A stretch of 64,000 nt of DNA. It comes from Gnetum montanum (Eukaryota > Streptophyta > Gnetopsida > Gnetales > Gnetaceae). Location: NCBI GenBank assembly GCA_015680685.1, contig MNCI01017986.1:170893-234892 (forward strand), in the 5' to 3' direction. This document shows positions 1 through 10,895 of the stretch, in pieces; position 1 is the first letter of the stretch; each line of letters begins with the position of its first letter. A program made the position numbers and the translations under genes. The notes under the pieces were generated by a model. That model worked only from the letters and a program-made list of their open reading frames with translations, was not told the origin of the DNA and ran no database searches.

Positions 1-1057
1 TCCCTTCATTCCATCTTTTCGAATGTCTATTATTTCGCCCTGCTTCTTGGGTTGTGAAAACTCTATCTCCAATGATGTTGATATATTCTTCACACTTTTG
101 ATTCATCCATTCCAACATCTTATTAATCTTTGCCTCAGCTTCTTCTAACGATTGTTGTATTGGCAAAGATGATGTTTCCACCTTGAGATTTGTTGATCTC
201 TCCTTGTTATGATCATGGACCTTTGTTGAGTTAAGATTTTGGTCCCGTTGATGTTTTTCAACACTCTCCCATGTAGCTATTTCTCCTTCCTCTTTGGCTA
301 CCCACTTAATAAGCTCTTGAATTTGATGGGTTCGTAGTTGGTATAGTTGACCTCGGGCATACGTTCCTAAGGTCTCTCTTGTTTCATTACGTAGCCCATC
401 AATGATATGGTACATTAGCCTTTCCTCGGAAAACCCATGGCCTGGACAGTTGTTTAACAGTGCATAATATCTTTCTAAGGCCATGTCCAAGGGTTCATGT
501 TTTTCTTGTTTCCATCCTTGGATTTGTTTCCTCAAGGCTGACACTCTTGCGTAGGTTTGATATTTTTCGTTAAAGACCTCTACCATTGTTGACCAGCGTC
601 GTATTGAATTTGGTTTTAACGATCTATACCATACTTTAGCTTGGTCAACGAGTGTCATAGGAAAGAGCTTCAGTTTTTGCCAACTGTTATCAATGTTATT
701 CCATGTGCAGGCATCGTAGAAGGCTAGTAAATGTTGATGCGGATCTAAGTCATAGCCTCCTGAAAATTTGGGAAAGTTGTTTAAATCGAGCCTGGGTAGT
801 CGGCTCTCTTTACGATGCCTACGTGAGATTCGAACAGCCTCTTGTATTTGCGTTAAGCTTGTAGTGGCCAGTGGGGGTTCATCGTCATCGGGTAAGTTAG
901 GCTTTCGTGTGTTATGATGACGTTGTTTTTGTTCATTCTTATAGGAAACTCCCACTTCAGGTTGTATACTCCAATCTTCATCGTCATATAGCTCATTGGT
1001 TCTCCAATGAACTTCCTCACTAGGTGTGGCGTTATTATCATCTTGTAGGAGAGGCAT
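1..1057 (-). CDS. Athila-like retrotransposon gag, partial, frame unbroken (element 1)
   Basis: Reading the minus strand from the ATG at 1057 to the window edge gives 352 codons with no stop, so this is the least damaged gag here. It starts MPLLQDDNNA, like the gag starts of elements A and C, and continues into the capsid region (motifs FPKFSGGYDLDPHQH, WQKLKLFPMTL, YHIIDGLRNETRETL) and then a K/E-rich stretch. The zinc knuckle would lie beyond the left edge. Codon 70 is CAA, where A and C both have TAA. Gag would form the cytoplasmic particle that packages the element's RNA. It follows its PBS and LTR (1169-2092) directly. The reading frame is seen directly; the gag assignment rests on the Athila-like pattern and on the PBS. 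Whether this element carries pol or ORFX cannot be seen. Confidence 0.8.
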   Translation of the reverse strand, partial: MPLLQDDNNATPSEEVHWRTNELYDDEDWSIQPEVGVSYKNEQKQRHHNTRKPNLPDDDEPPLATTSLTQIQEAVRISRRHRKESRLPRLDLNNFPKFSGGYDLDPHQHLLAFYDACTWNNIDNSWQKLKLFPMTLVDQAKVWYRSLKPNSIRRWSTMVEVFNEKYQTYARVSALRKQIQGWKQEKHEPLDMALERYYALLNNCPGHGFSEERLMYHIIDGLRNETRETLGTYARGQLYQLRTHQIQELIKWVAKEEGEIATWESVEKHQRDQNLNSTKVHDHNKERSTNLKVETSSLPIQQSLEEAEAKINKMLEWMNQKCEEYINIIGDRVFTTQEAGRNNRHSKRWNEG

Positions 1058-1168
1058 TGTTGTGTGTGAATTTATGTGACTTTTTATAATTCTTCTTTTT
1101 AAGAGATATATCGTTAAGTTCTTTACAGCGACCTTGTATGATATAACTAATCTAGATAACTAGCACCA

Positions 1169-1186
1169 TCCCCGGCAACGGCGCCA
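1169..1186 (-). other. Primer-binding site, tRNA-Asp type (element 1)
   Basis: The minus strand reads TGGCGCCGTTGCCGGGGA, one base inside the LTR. This is the complement of the plant tRNA-Asp 3' end including CCA, the primer used by Athila-type elements. No mismatch is seen. Confidence 0.85.
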
Positions 1187-1187
1187 A

Positions 1188-2092
1188 TGATGAGTGGCGA
1201 GGTACCCCTACACTCAACCATACGAAACGAGCGTCGCACGCGCGATCCGGTCGAACTCCGCAGATGGACTAGTTGTGGCACCTAGATAGTTAGCCTTAGG
1301 TCGCAGTTCGCTGTCTTCCCACCTAGACTAGTTTTGCATATGTCACGTATGGTTTAGTCTAGATGAGGTGTATGGTGTGTTCTAATCTATGCTACTCTTG
1401 ATGGCAATGGAAAAGAATATTAACTAAGCTAAGCTAGGAGGAAAAGGGAAAGAAAATCTAATCTAGCCTAAGTGCGACGAGCAACCGATTCCTTAATCAA
1501 CCATACACATCTTGGACTTCGTGCATGACTACCACTGGGATTACCAAGCGCAGACCCCAAATACGCAACTGGGTTACCAAGCGTAGATCCCCCTAGCTAC
1601 ACCACTAGGCTACCAAGCAATCACACTTAAATGCTCGTAATCAAGTCGTACTCGTTCCGCTTCTAGGAGTTCAAGGGTGACAAACTAATCGCGATGAGTA
1701 ACCGATTCCTCAACTAGCCGTACACACTTGTAGATGCTCGTAGTTAAGTCGTACTCACACCGCGCTATGAAAGCAATAAATAACATGAAATAAATAACAA
1801 TTAAATAAACTAAGTGAATGCTGCAATGATGAAGTAATCTCGATCTTTATTGCCGGTCATGTGCATGTCCAAGTACGGCACACTCGAATAAAGACACCGT
1901 ACAATCACATTCACCACACTGCGGGTAGACACGGGAAAAATTCTAACTCTGGAGGGATCAAACTGCCAGTGCTTCGCCACTCTAAAACTGGGATCCCCAA
2001 ATAAGGGAGAGCCGCCTCTTATTTATAGACATGGCGGCGGACTGCGATATCGCATACGCGATATCGTGGCCTATGCGAACTGCGTCTCATCA
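1188..2092 (-). repeat. 5' LTR of element 1
   Basis: This 905-bp LTR is bounded by TGATGA and TCATCA. On the minus strand it carries U3 GATATC palindromes (about 2036-2075), a TATA box (TATAAATAAG, near 2020), an AATAAA signal in the R region, and U5 repeats of the type CTTGGTAAYCCAGTGG. It sits inside another LTR whose remaining part starts at 2093, so element 1 jumped into it. The right copy of the target-site duplication would be cttgt (2093-2097); the left copy lies outside the window. Confidence 0.85.
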
Positions 2093-2796
2093 CTTGTGAT
2101 GTTCTAGTGGTGATGGTTAAGTGAGATTGAGGCAACTGATTTTTATGGGTTTTTACTTTATCTTTTGACATCTAATTAAGGTATGGAACGTAAGGAATGA
2201 AATATTATCTAATCTATAATTATCCTAATCTGTATCTTAACTATTTCTAGCATAAGTATCTGATCCCATCTTCTGGGCACATCCTGAGCATCCCCTAACC
2301 ACTACTGGGTTACCAGACGTTAAGCATCACTGGATTGCCAAGCATTGGGTTTACATTTGAGATGTTCGTACTTATGGTTTCTATGAACTATGAATGAGCG
2401 ATACCGATTAAAATAATAACAAGAGAAACTTAAGTAATTATCAAAGCGTAAAAATATTAAGCTATTAAATGCATTAAATAACTAAGTCCAAATGTTGCAA
2501 GGAATGCTTGAAAGCTCGTCTTTATTGCCGTTCACGCCAATGGGCTTGGATACATCTGCGCTCGAATAAAGAGTCGGACACCTTTCTTACATCTACTGCG
2601 GGCAGGCACTTGGAAAATATTCTAACTCTCTTGGGAACAAACTGCAAGAGCTTCACTACAATTGACAAAAAGGTATCTAAGTGAGGTGGAAGCCCTCTTA
2701 TTTATAGGCTGGAATAGGCTCCGCGTAAATGGGGCTGCATCGACACAGTCGCGTATACGCGGCCTAGTCGATGCATCGACTAATGACACTTCATCA
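2093..2796 (-). repeat. Interrupted LTR of a second Athila-like family (fragment)
   Basis: This is the remaining part of an LTR cut by element 1. Its sequence is collinear with the B1 LTR from the 'acttgt...ggttaagt' region to its end (TTCATCA at 2796). It keeps U5 repeats (2304-2345) and a GC-rich U3 with the 12-bp palindrome TCGATGCATCGA (about 2770-2781). It abuts gag sequence of a further element at 2797, so it is either a solo LTR inserted there or a rearranged junction. Confidence 0.65.
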
Positions 2797-2946
2797 CCAC
2801 TATAGCTATTCATCCTAGTGTAGGATGAAGGTGAAGTTCGGCACATACTCATCAGGATGAGTATATATAATTCAATACTATTGAGGCTTTGGCGAATTAA
2901 CTCTATCAACCTTGGGCAAAGAAGCACTCTTGTGAGAAGAAGACAT
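2797..2946 (-). pseudogene. gag 5' fragment of a third Athila-like element
   Basis: The minus strand starts ATGTCTTCTTCTCACAAG, as the gag starts of D (28685) and B1 (57536) do, and continues with the shared 'CATCCTGATGAGTATGTGC' stretch. It is cut off at 2797 by the neighbouring LTR. The frame is short and interrupted, so only a relic remains. Confidence 0.6.
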
Positions 2947-3087
2947 TTTCAATTAGCAAAATAAAAATCACAGTGTGCTCTAATAATTGTTGTAGTAATG
3001 GTAAAATAGGATATGACTCTAAGGTTCATTCCAATGATTTAAATATGTTTCACTGGGTCCTAGATAGCGCACAAAACAACAAAAAGA

Positions 3088-3105
3088 TCTTTGACAATGA
3101 CACCA
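3088..3105 (-). other. Decayed tRNA-Asp primer-binding site
   Basis: This site has the same place and length as the intact PBS at 1169-1186. It differs by changes that are all G-to-A on the element strand, as expected from deamination of methylated cytosines on the other strand. Confidence 0.65.
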
Positions 3106-3106
3106 A

Positions 3107-3913
3107 TGATGAACGATGAGGTACCCCTACGCCCAACCATATGAATCACCAAGGCATTATGCACGATATGGTCAAATTCTGTGAACCTATAGTTATCTAA
3201 TGCACTAGCTCTTCTAGGAAGTGAAATGGGCATTGAGAACGTTCATTGTCTTCCCAACTACACTTGTGAAGTTTAAGGGTATGGTTTAAGTGTAATTGAG
3301 GTATATGATTTTTCTTACTTTATAATTTATGGATTTGGTTGCCTACAATAAGAATAAGAGGTAAAGTAATTGAAGATCTAATTCATCTATTGCCTAGCTA
3401 GCCTAACACAAGTAACCACCCACTTCCCTGGACACATCCTGAACACATATAGCACTGTTGGACTACCAAATGTTAAGCATTGCTAGGTTACCGAGTACTA
3501 TATGAATGCTCGAAGTGGTCATGCTTATGTTTATTAACTGCTGAAAATAAATTGCTTAATTCAAATGTATTAAAATAAAGAGCATGAAAGTAAAATGCAA
3601 TAAAGAACATATTAAGCTATTCTTAGTGCTGCAAGCATTGTCAAAAGAGTTTGTTTTATTCCTATCACACTATTATGCTCAAGTACATCAATGCTTGAAT
3701 AAAGAACCATACACACTTAGACTCTTTCAATAGGCACTTAGAAAATATTTTAACTCTAAGGAAAAGAAATAGTAAGAGCTTTGCTACTCTGACTAAGAAA
3801 GACCAAAAACTACTATGAAAACTAGAGCCCAAGCACAATATTTATAAACCTAGGGTATACACCCTAATGTCGCGTACCCAACGTCAAAGTAGACCACAAC
3901 ATGCAATTCATCA
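3107..3913 (-). repeat. LTR of the third element (decayed)
   Basis: This 807-bp LTR runs from TGATGAACGATG to ATTCATCA and has the same order of landmarks as the other LTRs: a TACCCCTACGCCCAACC-like U5 end, GGTTACC repeats, a CTTTATTC polyadenylation region and a TATTTATA box. Its U3 palindromes are eroded. It is followed on the left by its PBS and gag start, so it is the 5' LTR of a minus-strand element. Confidence 0.75.
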
Positions 3914-3999
3914 ATGTTCAACACAAAATATTTATATTTGAATAGTATCAAGGGATGTCTTAATTCAAAAAAATTTATTTATGTGCTACTATACCTCTT
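3914..3999. other. Short unassigned spacer
   Basis: AT-rich, with no gene or repeat signal that I can support. Confidence 0.4.
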
Positions 4000-4350
4000 C
4001 ATTAGTTACGATGCACAATTAGCAAAGCACATATGGGATCTCATCATTTGAGAGTTGAAATAGTTAGATGGCATAAAATTCCTTGTGAAGAACAAATATA
4101 CTGATTGTCCAATACAACTAGAATTAAAGATGAATACGATTTTTTTTTTTTTTTGGAATGTTTGCATTGGATTACCTTAGACATAAATAAAATATTACAA
4201 TTGTAATTTGGGTTGATTTGTTCTAAATGGTACTAATAATACTTGGTAATTTTCTTAATGATGTTTTTAAAACTCATAACATGTATATTTCTATTGTGCA
4301 ATAGATCTAAAGGAACTATAAACATAATAAAATTTTAGTTTTAGTTTTAG
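4000..4350 (+). repeat. Diverged LINE-like relic (copy 1)
   Basis: This stretch matches 60389-60715 collinearly and in the same orientation, with heavy divergence and a T-run insertion at 4141. One frame reads HLRVEIVRWHKIPCEEQ followed by a degenerate Cys pair and IKDEYDF. This resembles the C-terminal Cys/His region of LINE ORF2 proteins (H-L-R-x-E ... C-x2-C ... I-E-D-E-x-H). No intact frame remains. The LINE reading is inference; the repeat pair is seen directly. Confidence 0.5.
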
Positions 4351-4554
4351 TTTTTTATTTATTTTTAGTCAATCAATTACAGTGTTGATTAATACAACAT
4401 GATTAAATTATTATGCATGAATCATAAAGTGTGCATTTCAAAGCATTGAAAAAGTTTCTTGGCTTTTATCACTTAAAATTCCTATAATAACTATGTGGTT
4501 TCATTAAATTTACATCATAATTTCAAGTATTCCTAAGTGTAATAATTATAGGAT

Positions 4555-4694
4555 CATAAAAGGATCATCACCTAGAGGCTCAATGCTCATCTCACTAAGA
4601 GAGTCAATGGATGAGTGAAAGCCTCACCTCTTTTAAGTGGTTGCTTCTACACTTGAACCCAAGTCTTATGACTTGAAAAACAAGCACCTTAACC
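4555..4694 (-). repeat. tRNA-derived SINE-like relic (copy 1)
   Basis: On the minus strand an A-box-like GGTTAAGGTGCTTG is followed by a B-box-like TTGGGTTCAAGTG. A diverged copy lies at 4933-5060 in the same orientation. These are the RNA polymerase III boxes of a tRNA-derived SINE. No poly(A) or target-site duplication could be fixed. Confidence 0.4.
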
Positions 4695-4932
4695 TCAAAA
4701 TATTAACTTCTTCTTAATACATAATGTTTGATACTTTATTCGTGAATCAAATTTCTCATTTTATGTTTTAATTATTTCTTGCTACACTATCAATTATGAT
4801 AATTAAAAAATAAAACTTAGTATGATATGTTGCCAAAATCAAACTTATGACTTATTACTGTCAAATCAAGAGTATTACAATTACACTACCACCTCATTGT
4901 TAATTATAACATGTTATTTTGTATTATTTAAA

Positions 4933-5060
4933 AGGATTGTCACCTAAAGACTCAATGCTCATCCCACCAAAGCAGGATCTAAAGAGAGTAGTGATGAGCA
5001 AAATCCTAACCTCTTTCAAGTAAACCTAAGTTTTACAATTTAAAAAACAAGCACCTTACC
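4933..5060 (-). repeat. tRNA-derived SINE-like relic (copy 2)
   Basis: Diverged copy of 4555-4694, sharing GGTAAGGTGCTTGTTTTT and the downstream GATGAGCATTGAGTCT block. The B box is eroded. Confidence 0.35.
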
Positions 5061-5879
5061 ATCACTCTTTACCATTTCTTAAGCCACCCTAAATCTTTGC
5101 CTTTAACATATGTTTTGAGGCATCGATTCAAACAAGAAGATAAGTATAGGGGCCTTTATGGTGAAGCGTGAAGCCATGCATAATGACCCACCAAGGAAAT
5201 CTTGCACATTATACCCCATGTAAGTTTTAGCTACAGGCAACTTCTATCTACTTATATACCACGGAACTTCGAGTAAGTTATATTTAATGAAATTCTATTT
5301 AGCTTTTTATTAATAATTAAAAATGTTTTTGTTACCGTGTAAATTTAGAAAGTTTCCTTGGCTGTAGTATTGATTACGATGTTAACTGCTTACCGTATTG
5401 CCTAGCGATTAGGAGCTATGTTCAGTAGTTACAAAAACCTTTATTTGAAATTAAATTGAAATTTAAACTGAAATTCTTTATTTCCGTGTATCGGATGAGT
5501 TTTGGATTTACTTTTACATAAATTTCAGAGCTTCACGGCACATTGTTTTTCCATTTATAAAATTTCAACTTTTTTAATTTTCGTAGCAGAAAATCTGTGA
5601 GCACCATCCAAAATCCGAACTGTTCTGACGTTAAATTTAAAACTAGTTTCTTACTATAACGTCCAATCATGAATTTAAAAAACAGCGGCAGTGAAAAACT
5701 CCGAAAACTGGAATAAAGACGAATTTCTCACCAAAAAAACACGGAGCGATCAAAATATCTTACATACGGCCAATTGGACTTCGTAAAGCCGCAGTAAAGT
5801 CGGTGGATCGACCACGCTGATTCCGATTTCGATCGCAATTGAGGCAGACGCACATAATCGTATCATCGTGATCAGAGGG
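5061..5879. other. Upstream region of the AGPase gene
   Basis: No gene seen. The AT-rich part gives way to more GC- and CG-containing sequence from about 5600. A CATGCATA motif (RY-like) occurs at 5174. No convincing TATA box was found upstream of 5880. Confidence 0.35.
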
Positions 5880-6210
5880 AGAAAACTGTGAAAGCGAAGA
5901 CAGATCGAAATCATAATCAGAGAGAAAGTAGAGAAAACGAAGGCATCTTCATGTGAAAGAGAGAGAGAAAGAAGCGGCAGGGCTTTAGCGATCTAGATTT
6001 GGAGTGAGAAAGGGCGAATATCCGCGCTTTGGAATCTACATTACGCACCTCCACGTGCACTGATGGCGCCTCCTCCACTCGTGGCCACTCGCTGATTTGT
6101 CCTACGTTCAGAGTTCCAGAAACTATTCGTCGCTTCGATGCTCTAAAACAACACGAGAACTCACGCGCAATCGCTCTCTACCAGAAGCACAAGCAGCACC
6201 AGCAACAGCC
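5880..6210 (+). promoter_or_regulatory. AGPase 5' leader/promoter-proximal region with GA-rich tract and short uORFs
   Basis: A GA-rich tract (about 5873-5975, with an agagagagagaaa run) precedes the coding start, a common feature of plant core promoters and leaders. The region holds three upstream ATGs, all out of frame with the AGPase ATG: ATG-TGA at 5951, a 10-codon frame MAPPPLVATR at 6063-6095, and ATG-CTC-TAA at 6138-6146. The transcription start is not known, so not all of these need be in the mRNA. Confidence 0.5.
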
Positions 6211-9200
6211 ATGGCAGCCATCACGGGAACAACAGCCACGAGCGCCACCGGCAGCTCCGCCAGGGTTTTGCCGAATTCTATCAGCAGCAGCAGCAAGAGT
6301 AGAAGCATGATGATGTTCTCATGGCGGACTCCTTCGACCTCTGAGAGCGCCTCTAAGCACTTGTACTCTAGCTATCGAAGCAGAAGCAGAAGCGGCATCC
6401 GCACTCGGCCACGGCCGACCGTGTTTTGTCCGAGGGCTGTTTCGGATACGTTTAGCGAACTCACTTGCTTGGATCCTGTCGCCAGCCGGGTATGCCTGCC
6501 GCTAAGCTTTGTCTCTTTGGAGTGTTCGTATTCGTTTTGAATTCTCTGCTTTGTCTCCGTGAAATTTTATTGTTAGCTTTGAATCTGTTTAGATTCATGC
6601 TCTGTGCTGAGAAATGAGAGGGATGAAAGGAATTATCGAGCGCTTTGACATACGAAATTTCAATGAAACTAATTTTCGTATTGTTTTTGAATTCATCGTT
6701 CTGTCTCTGTTAAATTGTAGTATTAGGTTTGAAACTGTTTAGATTTATGCTTGGTGTTGAGAAATGAGACGGATAAAAGGAATTATCCAGCGATGCGAAA
6801 TACGAAATTTCAATGCATGTAATTTTTCTATGGTTTTGAATCGCTACTTCGTATCCTAAAATTTTAGGAGTTGTGATTTTAAATTCTCTGCTTCGTCTTT
6901 GGGAATTTCTATTATTAGGCTTGAATCTGTTTAGATTTATGCTCGGTGTTGAGAAATGAGGCGAATGAAAGGAATTATCGAGCGAGATAAAATACGAAAA
7001 TCCAGTGAAACTAATTTACGTATCAGCTTTGAATTCTCCGTTTTTGTCTGTGTAAAATTTTAGTTTTAGGTTTGAATCTGATTAGACATTAGATTTGTGC
7101 TCGATGTTGAGAAATGAGACGGATGAAAGGACTTATCGAGCGATGTGAAATACAAAATTTTCATCTGGATTTGAATATCTACATTGGATCCGAAAATTTT
7201 AGGAGAAGTTGTGATTCTCTGTAGATTTTTAGGCAGTGTTGAGAGCGAGATGGAAGAGAGGAGTTATCTGGATATGTGAAATATTAAATTTTAATAATCG
7301 AAATTATCTAGCTAGCTCGTATCTTCCGATTACGTTCCCCTGTTTGGATTCTCTATTTTTGAAGATCTGTTATCCTTAGCTGCTACTTGTTCTTTGAATT
7401 GCAAATTTTCAAAAATCAAATTTTGGTTTCATGTTATGGATCGGAACCTGCTTTTTCAATGTCGGGGATTTCGGTGTTTGCTATTTGATTTGAATTCGGT
7501 CTCCCTGAAGAGAAATTGATGTTGTGGCGCCGTAATGATCTGGTACGGCCGTATTGATGTTCTTGGTTTTTGCTACGATGTCGCAGTTACATGTTTTAAA
7601 AATCATTGTCGATACAATAAATCGTTTCACTTGTGCAATTTTCTTTCTTTCTTTCTTTCTTTGAAAGAAGTTCGTCTGGAACTTTCTGGTTAGTAATAAG
7701 CAATTGCTAGAAATGTTTTTATTTAGGCGGTTTGTTAATAAGTTACTTAAATATTGCTAAACATGAATTTTCTTTTTGTATGGTTTCTGAAATGCTTTTA
7801 TCAGAGTGTTCTAGGAATTATTCTCGGAGGTGGTGCCGGCACTCGTCTCTACCCACTTACCAAGAAGAGGGCAAAGCCTGCAGTTCCATTAGGTGCCAAT
7901 TACAGGCTGATTGATATCCCTGTCAGTAATTGCATCAACAGTAACATTTCAAAGATTTATGTTCTCACTCAGTTTAATTCTGCATCACTTAATCGTCATC
8001 TATCACGGGCTTATGCAAGCAACATGGGAAACTACAAAGATGAAGGTTTTGTAGAAGTACTTGCAGCCCAGCAAAGTCCTGAAAATCCAAACTGGTTCCA
8101 AGTAAGCAAGCTGAACATTTAATTTATATAGCTGTTTCGCATTCATATGGTTGAGATACTGTTATGTTAGGGATTCATCTCTTGAAAATGGATTGAAGTA
8201 TAAAACATTTTAGCTGTTGTCAAGCAAATATTCCTTCATAGAAATATTCATATGTGCTTGTTAGAAATATTGATTTTGTATAGGTTTGATGTTCTGTTAA
8301 TAGAACAGAGATTGCAATTAGTGAACTAGAAAAACATGGATTTTAGGAGCTGACATGTTTGGTATTTATGTCAGGGAACTGCTGATGCTGTAAGACAGTA
8401 TTTATGGCTTTTTGAAGAGCACAATGTGATGGAATTTCTTATTCTGGCTGGAGATCATCTTTACCGTATGGATTACCAAAAGTTTATTCAAGGTCACAGA
8501 GAAACCAATGCGGACATCACTGTTGCAGCATTACCAATGGATGAAAGGAGAGCTACAGCCTTTGGTCTGATGAAAATTGACTCTGAAGGAAGGATTATTG
8601 AATTTGCAGAGAAGCCAAAAGGAGATCAATTGAAGGCAATGTCTGTAAGTATTTTTACTACAGAAATTCAGGGACACAAGAACTTTCATTGGCTCTAGTT
8701 TTACGATTTGATAAAATAAATTGACTTTATTTTTGTGTATTGTTTGTTTTTGTGCCTTCTAAAATGTGATTGCAGGTGGATACCACAATCTTAGGCCTTG
8801 ATGATGAAAGGGCAAGGGAAATGCCTTATATAGCTAGTATGGGTATTTATGTTGTTAGCAAAGATGTAATGATTAAACTCTTACGTGATCAGTTTCCCCA
8901 AGCAAATGACTTTGGAAGTGAAGTTATTCCAGGAGCTACAGCATCAGGATATGCAGTATGTTGACTTTATCATATTTTCCATCAATAATTCCATTGTAAC
9001 GTTTATTATATTGCATGCCCTTTTAAGACTAAGAATACGTTAACACCGAATGTGAAGATATTTCCTATAGTTTCTTTTGTTTGCTGCTATTAATATGTAT
9101 TGTAGTTTCCTTCAGAGTATTTGAATTCTGATGTTAAAACTAGGTGCAAGCATATCTGTATGATGGTTATTGGGAAGATATTGGTACAATTGAAGCATTT

Positions 9201-10895
9201 TATAATGCAAATTTGGGCATCACAAAGAAGCCAGTACCGGATTTCAGGTTTGTGTTTAAAATAATGATATACAAAAGACTAATGATTAATTTTCTGGAGG
9301 GACAACAGTGGCATGCAGAAGTTTGGCATTGTCTTATTGCATTTATGCTCTAATCAATCTTGTTTTTGTTTGTGTATGGCAGCTTTTATGACAGATCAGC
9401 GCCAATTTATACTCAATCAAGATTTTTGCCTCCATCAAAGATGCTTGATGCGGACGTTACTGACAGTGTTATTGGAGAGGGATGCATCATAAAGGTACAC
9501 TTAATGCAACTGACATAAGGATATTTTTGCTATAGTTTCCTGTCATCTGGGAATTTTGTTAGTAAATAATTTAAATATTTTTAAATATATAAATTTTAAT
9601 CTTTTTTATTTTTATTAATGAGGATTACCTCGGTAGTTTAGAGCCTGTAGGTTGTTGTTGTCCAAGTTACAGGTTTGATTCTAATTGTCAAATCATTGGA
9701 TAACGCCATGTTGTTCAGATAAAGGCAACTGGGATGATAATGGTTTTTTAAAAATTTGTTGAAAAATCTTTGCTAGAAATCTTTGGTTGTATTCTAAAAT
9801 TTTAGTCCTCGTAAAATCTTCTTTCTACCTCTTTTAAAGAAAACCAATTTTTTAAAAAAATAAAAGAGAAATGGAAAAGGCTCTGCTGTAAGTTTAGTTT
9901 TAAAAAAAATCTATCCACAATTCAAAAATTATGTTACTAATCGATTTATGGTGGGCTACTGGTCTGTTAAATAAGAGAGTATGATGTTAGAAAATATTTT
10001 AGTTTGATAAGGGTTTGTTATCCCATCTATGATAGTCATGAAGGGAAATTTCGTTACAATTTATTTTTAGTATTTCCTGGCATATGTCAGTATGTGTGTT
10101 CTTGATGCCGAACATTACATTGCAATGTCCTACAGGTTGTAATTATGACATTTTTGTATGATGTTGTGATTTAGTATTTTTTGGATGATTTTATTAAAAT
10201 TGGGTTTACTGTGTGTGCTAATAGAAAAAGTACAAGCATGTGAACTTTGAGACATTATATACAGTTTGTAAATTCTAGGATTTTTTTGACATTAACCAAG
10301 ATAAAATCCGTGCAGAATTGCAAAATTCACCACTCAGTTGTTGGGCTTCGGTCTTGGATTTCTGAAGGAGCTGTAATAGAGGATGCCTTGTTGATGGGTG
10401 CTGATTATTACGAAGTTTGTATCTCATCTCCCACCTTTCTTCTTTGTTTTTCCAGTATGCCTGTCTACTATGCTATCTCCTGGTTGCAGTTGTAATTTTA
10501 AAAATAGTGCATAACCTTGAAAATGTATCTTTTGGAATTTCCTTCAGACTGATGAAGAGAGGAGCTTGCTCGCAGAAAAAGGTGGTATTCCAATAGGCAT
10601 TGGCAAAGATTCTCACATAAAGCGGGCAATTATTGACAAGAATGCTAGAATTGGGGAAAATGTTAAGGTACTTGTCCTAACTTCCTGATTTATTAGCAGG
10701 AAGGATAGCAAAAAATATCCTGTTTTGTATCTTTTAAATTCTGCTTCTCTAAAACCACAGAGCTTCACTGTTATGCAGATCATCAACAAGGACAGTGTGC
10801 AAGAAGCTGCAAGAGAAACAGACGGATACTTTATAAAGAGCGGGATTGTTACAGTAATCAAAGATGCCCTGATTCCAAGTGGCACGGTCATATGA
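6211..10895 (+). CDS. APS1: ADP-glucose pyrophosphorylase small (catalytic) subunit, plastidial
   Basis: The enzyme makes ADP-glucose from glucose-1-phosphate and ATP in plastids, the committed step of starch synthesis, as a heterotetramer with large subunits. Exons: 6211-6489, 7805-8101, 8375-8644, 8776-8955, 9144-9247, 9383-9494, 10316-10414, 10548-10667, 10779-10895; all introns are GT-AG. They join in frame to 525 codons, close to the usual size. Residues 1 to about 75 are S/T/R-rich, a plausible transit peptide. Visible: the redox Cys in TCLDP (residue 86), the nucleotide loop [18 protein letters not shown] (101 on), catalytic Asp219 in [10 protein letters not shown], glucose-1-P Lys272 in FAEKP, a C-terminal left-handed beta-helix region, and the allosteric Lys515 in [10 protein letters not shown]. 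The first in-frame ATG at 6211 gives MAAITG. Motifs such as [23 protein letters not shown] mark the small, not the large, subunit. No break or missing key residue is seen, so the gene looks functional. Confidence 0.95.
6538..7275 (+). repeat. Five-unit degenerate tandem repeat in AGPase intron 1
   Basis: Diverged units of about 130-190 bp lie head to tail. The shared core GTGTTGAGAAATGAG, followed by a GGATGAAAGGAATTATCGAGC-like block, occurs near 6611, 6761, 6953, 7111 and, more eroded, 7243. Each unit opens with a TTTGAATTCTCTG-like start and a GAATCTGTTTAGATT stretch. The array begins about 50 bp after the first splice donor and fills half of the 1.3-kb intron. First introns often carry expression-enhancing sequence in plants; a role here is inference. 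Confidence 0.7.
7643..7662 (+). repeat. (CTTT)n microsatellite in intron 1
   Basis: A short tetranucleotide run in the pyrimidine-rich part of AGPase intron 1, about 140 bp before the exon 2 acceptor. Confidence 0.75.
9618..9740 (+). repeat. tRNA-derived SINE-like relic in AGPase intron 6
   Basis: An A-box-like CTCGGTAGTTTAGAGC (about 9629) is followed 30-odd bases on by a B-box-like CAGGTTTGATTC (about 9670). Intron 6 is the longest after intron 1 (821 bp), so an insertion would explain its size. No clear tail or target-site duplication. Confidence 0.35.

Noticed and set aside
853-1041. 62-codon frame at 0.85-1.04 kb
   Set aside because: Out-of-register shadow of the intact gag frame that starts at 1057.
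6029-6310. Open frame overlapping AGPase exon 1 in another register
   Set aside because: It starts with TTG, not ATG, and owes its openness to the overlapping coding exon; no similarity to anything recognised.
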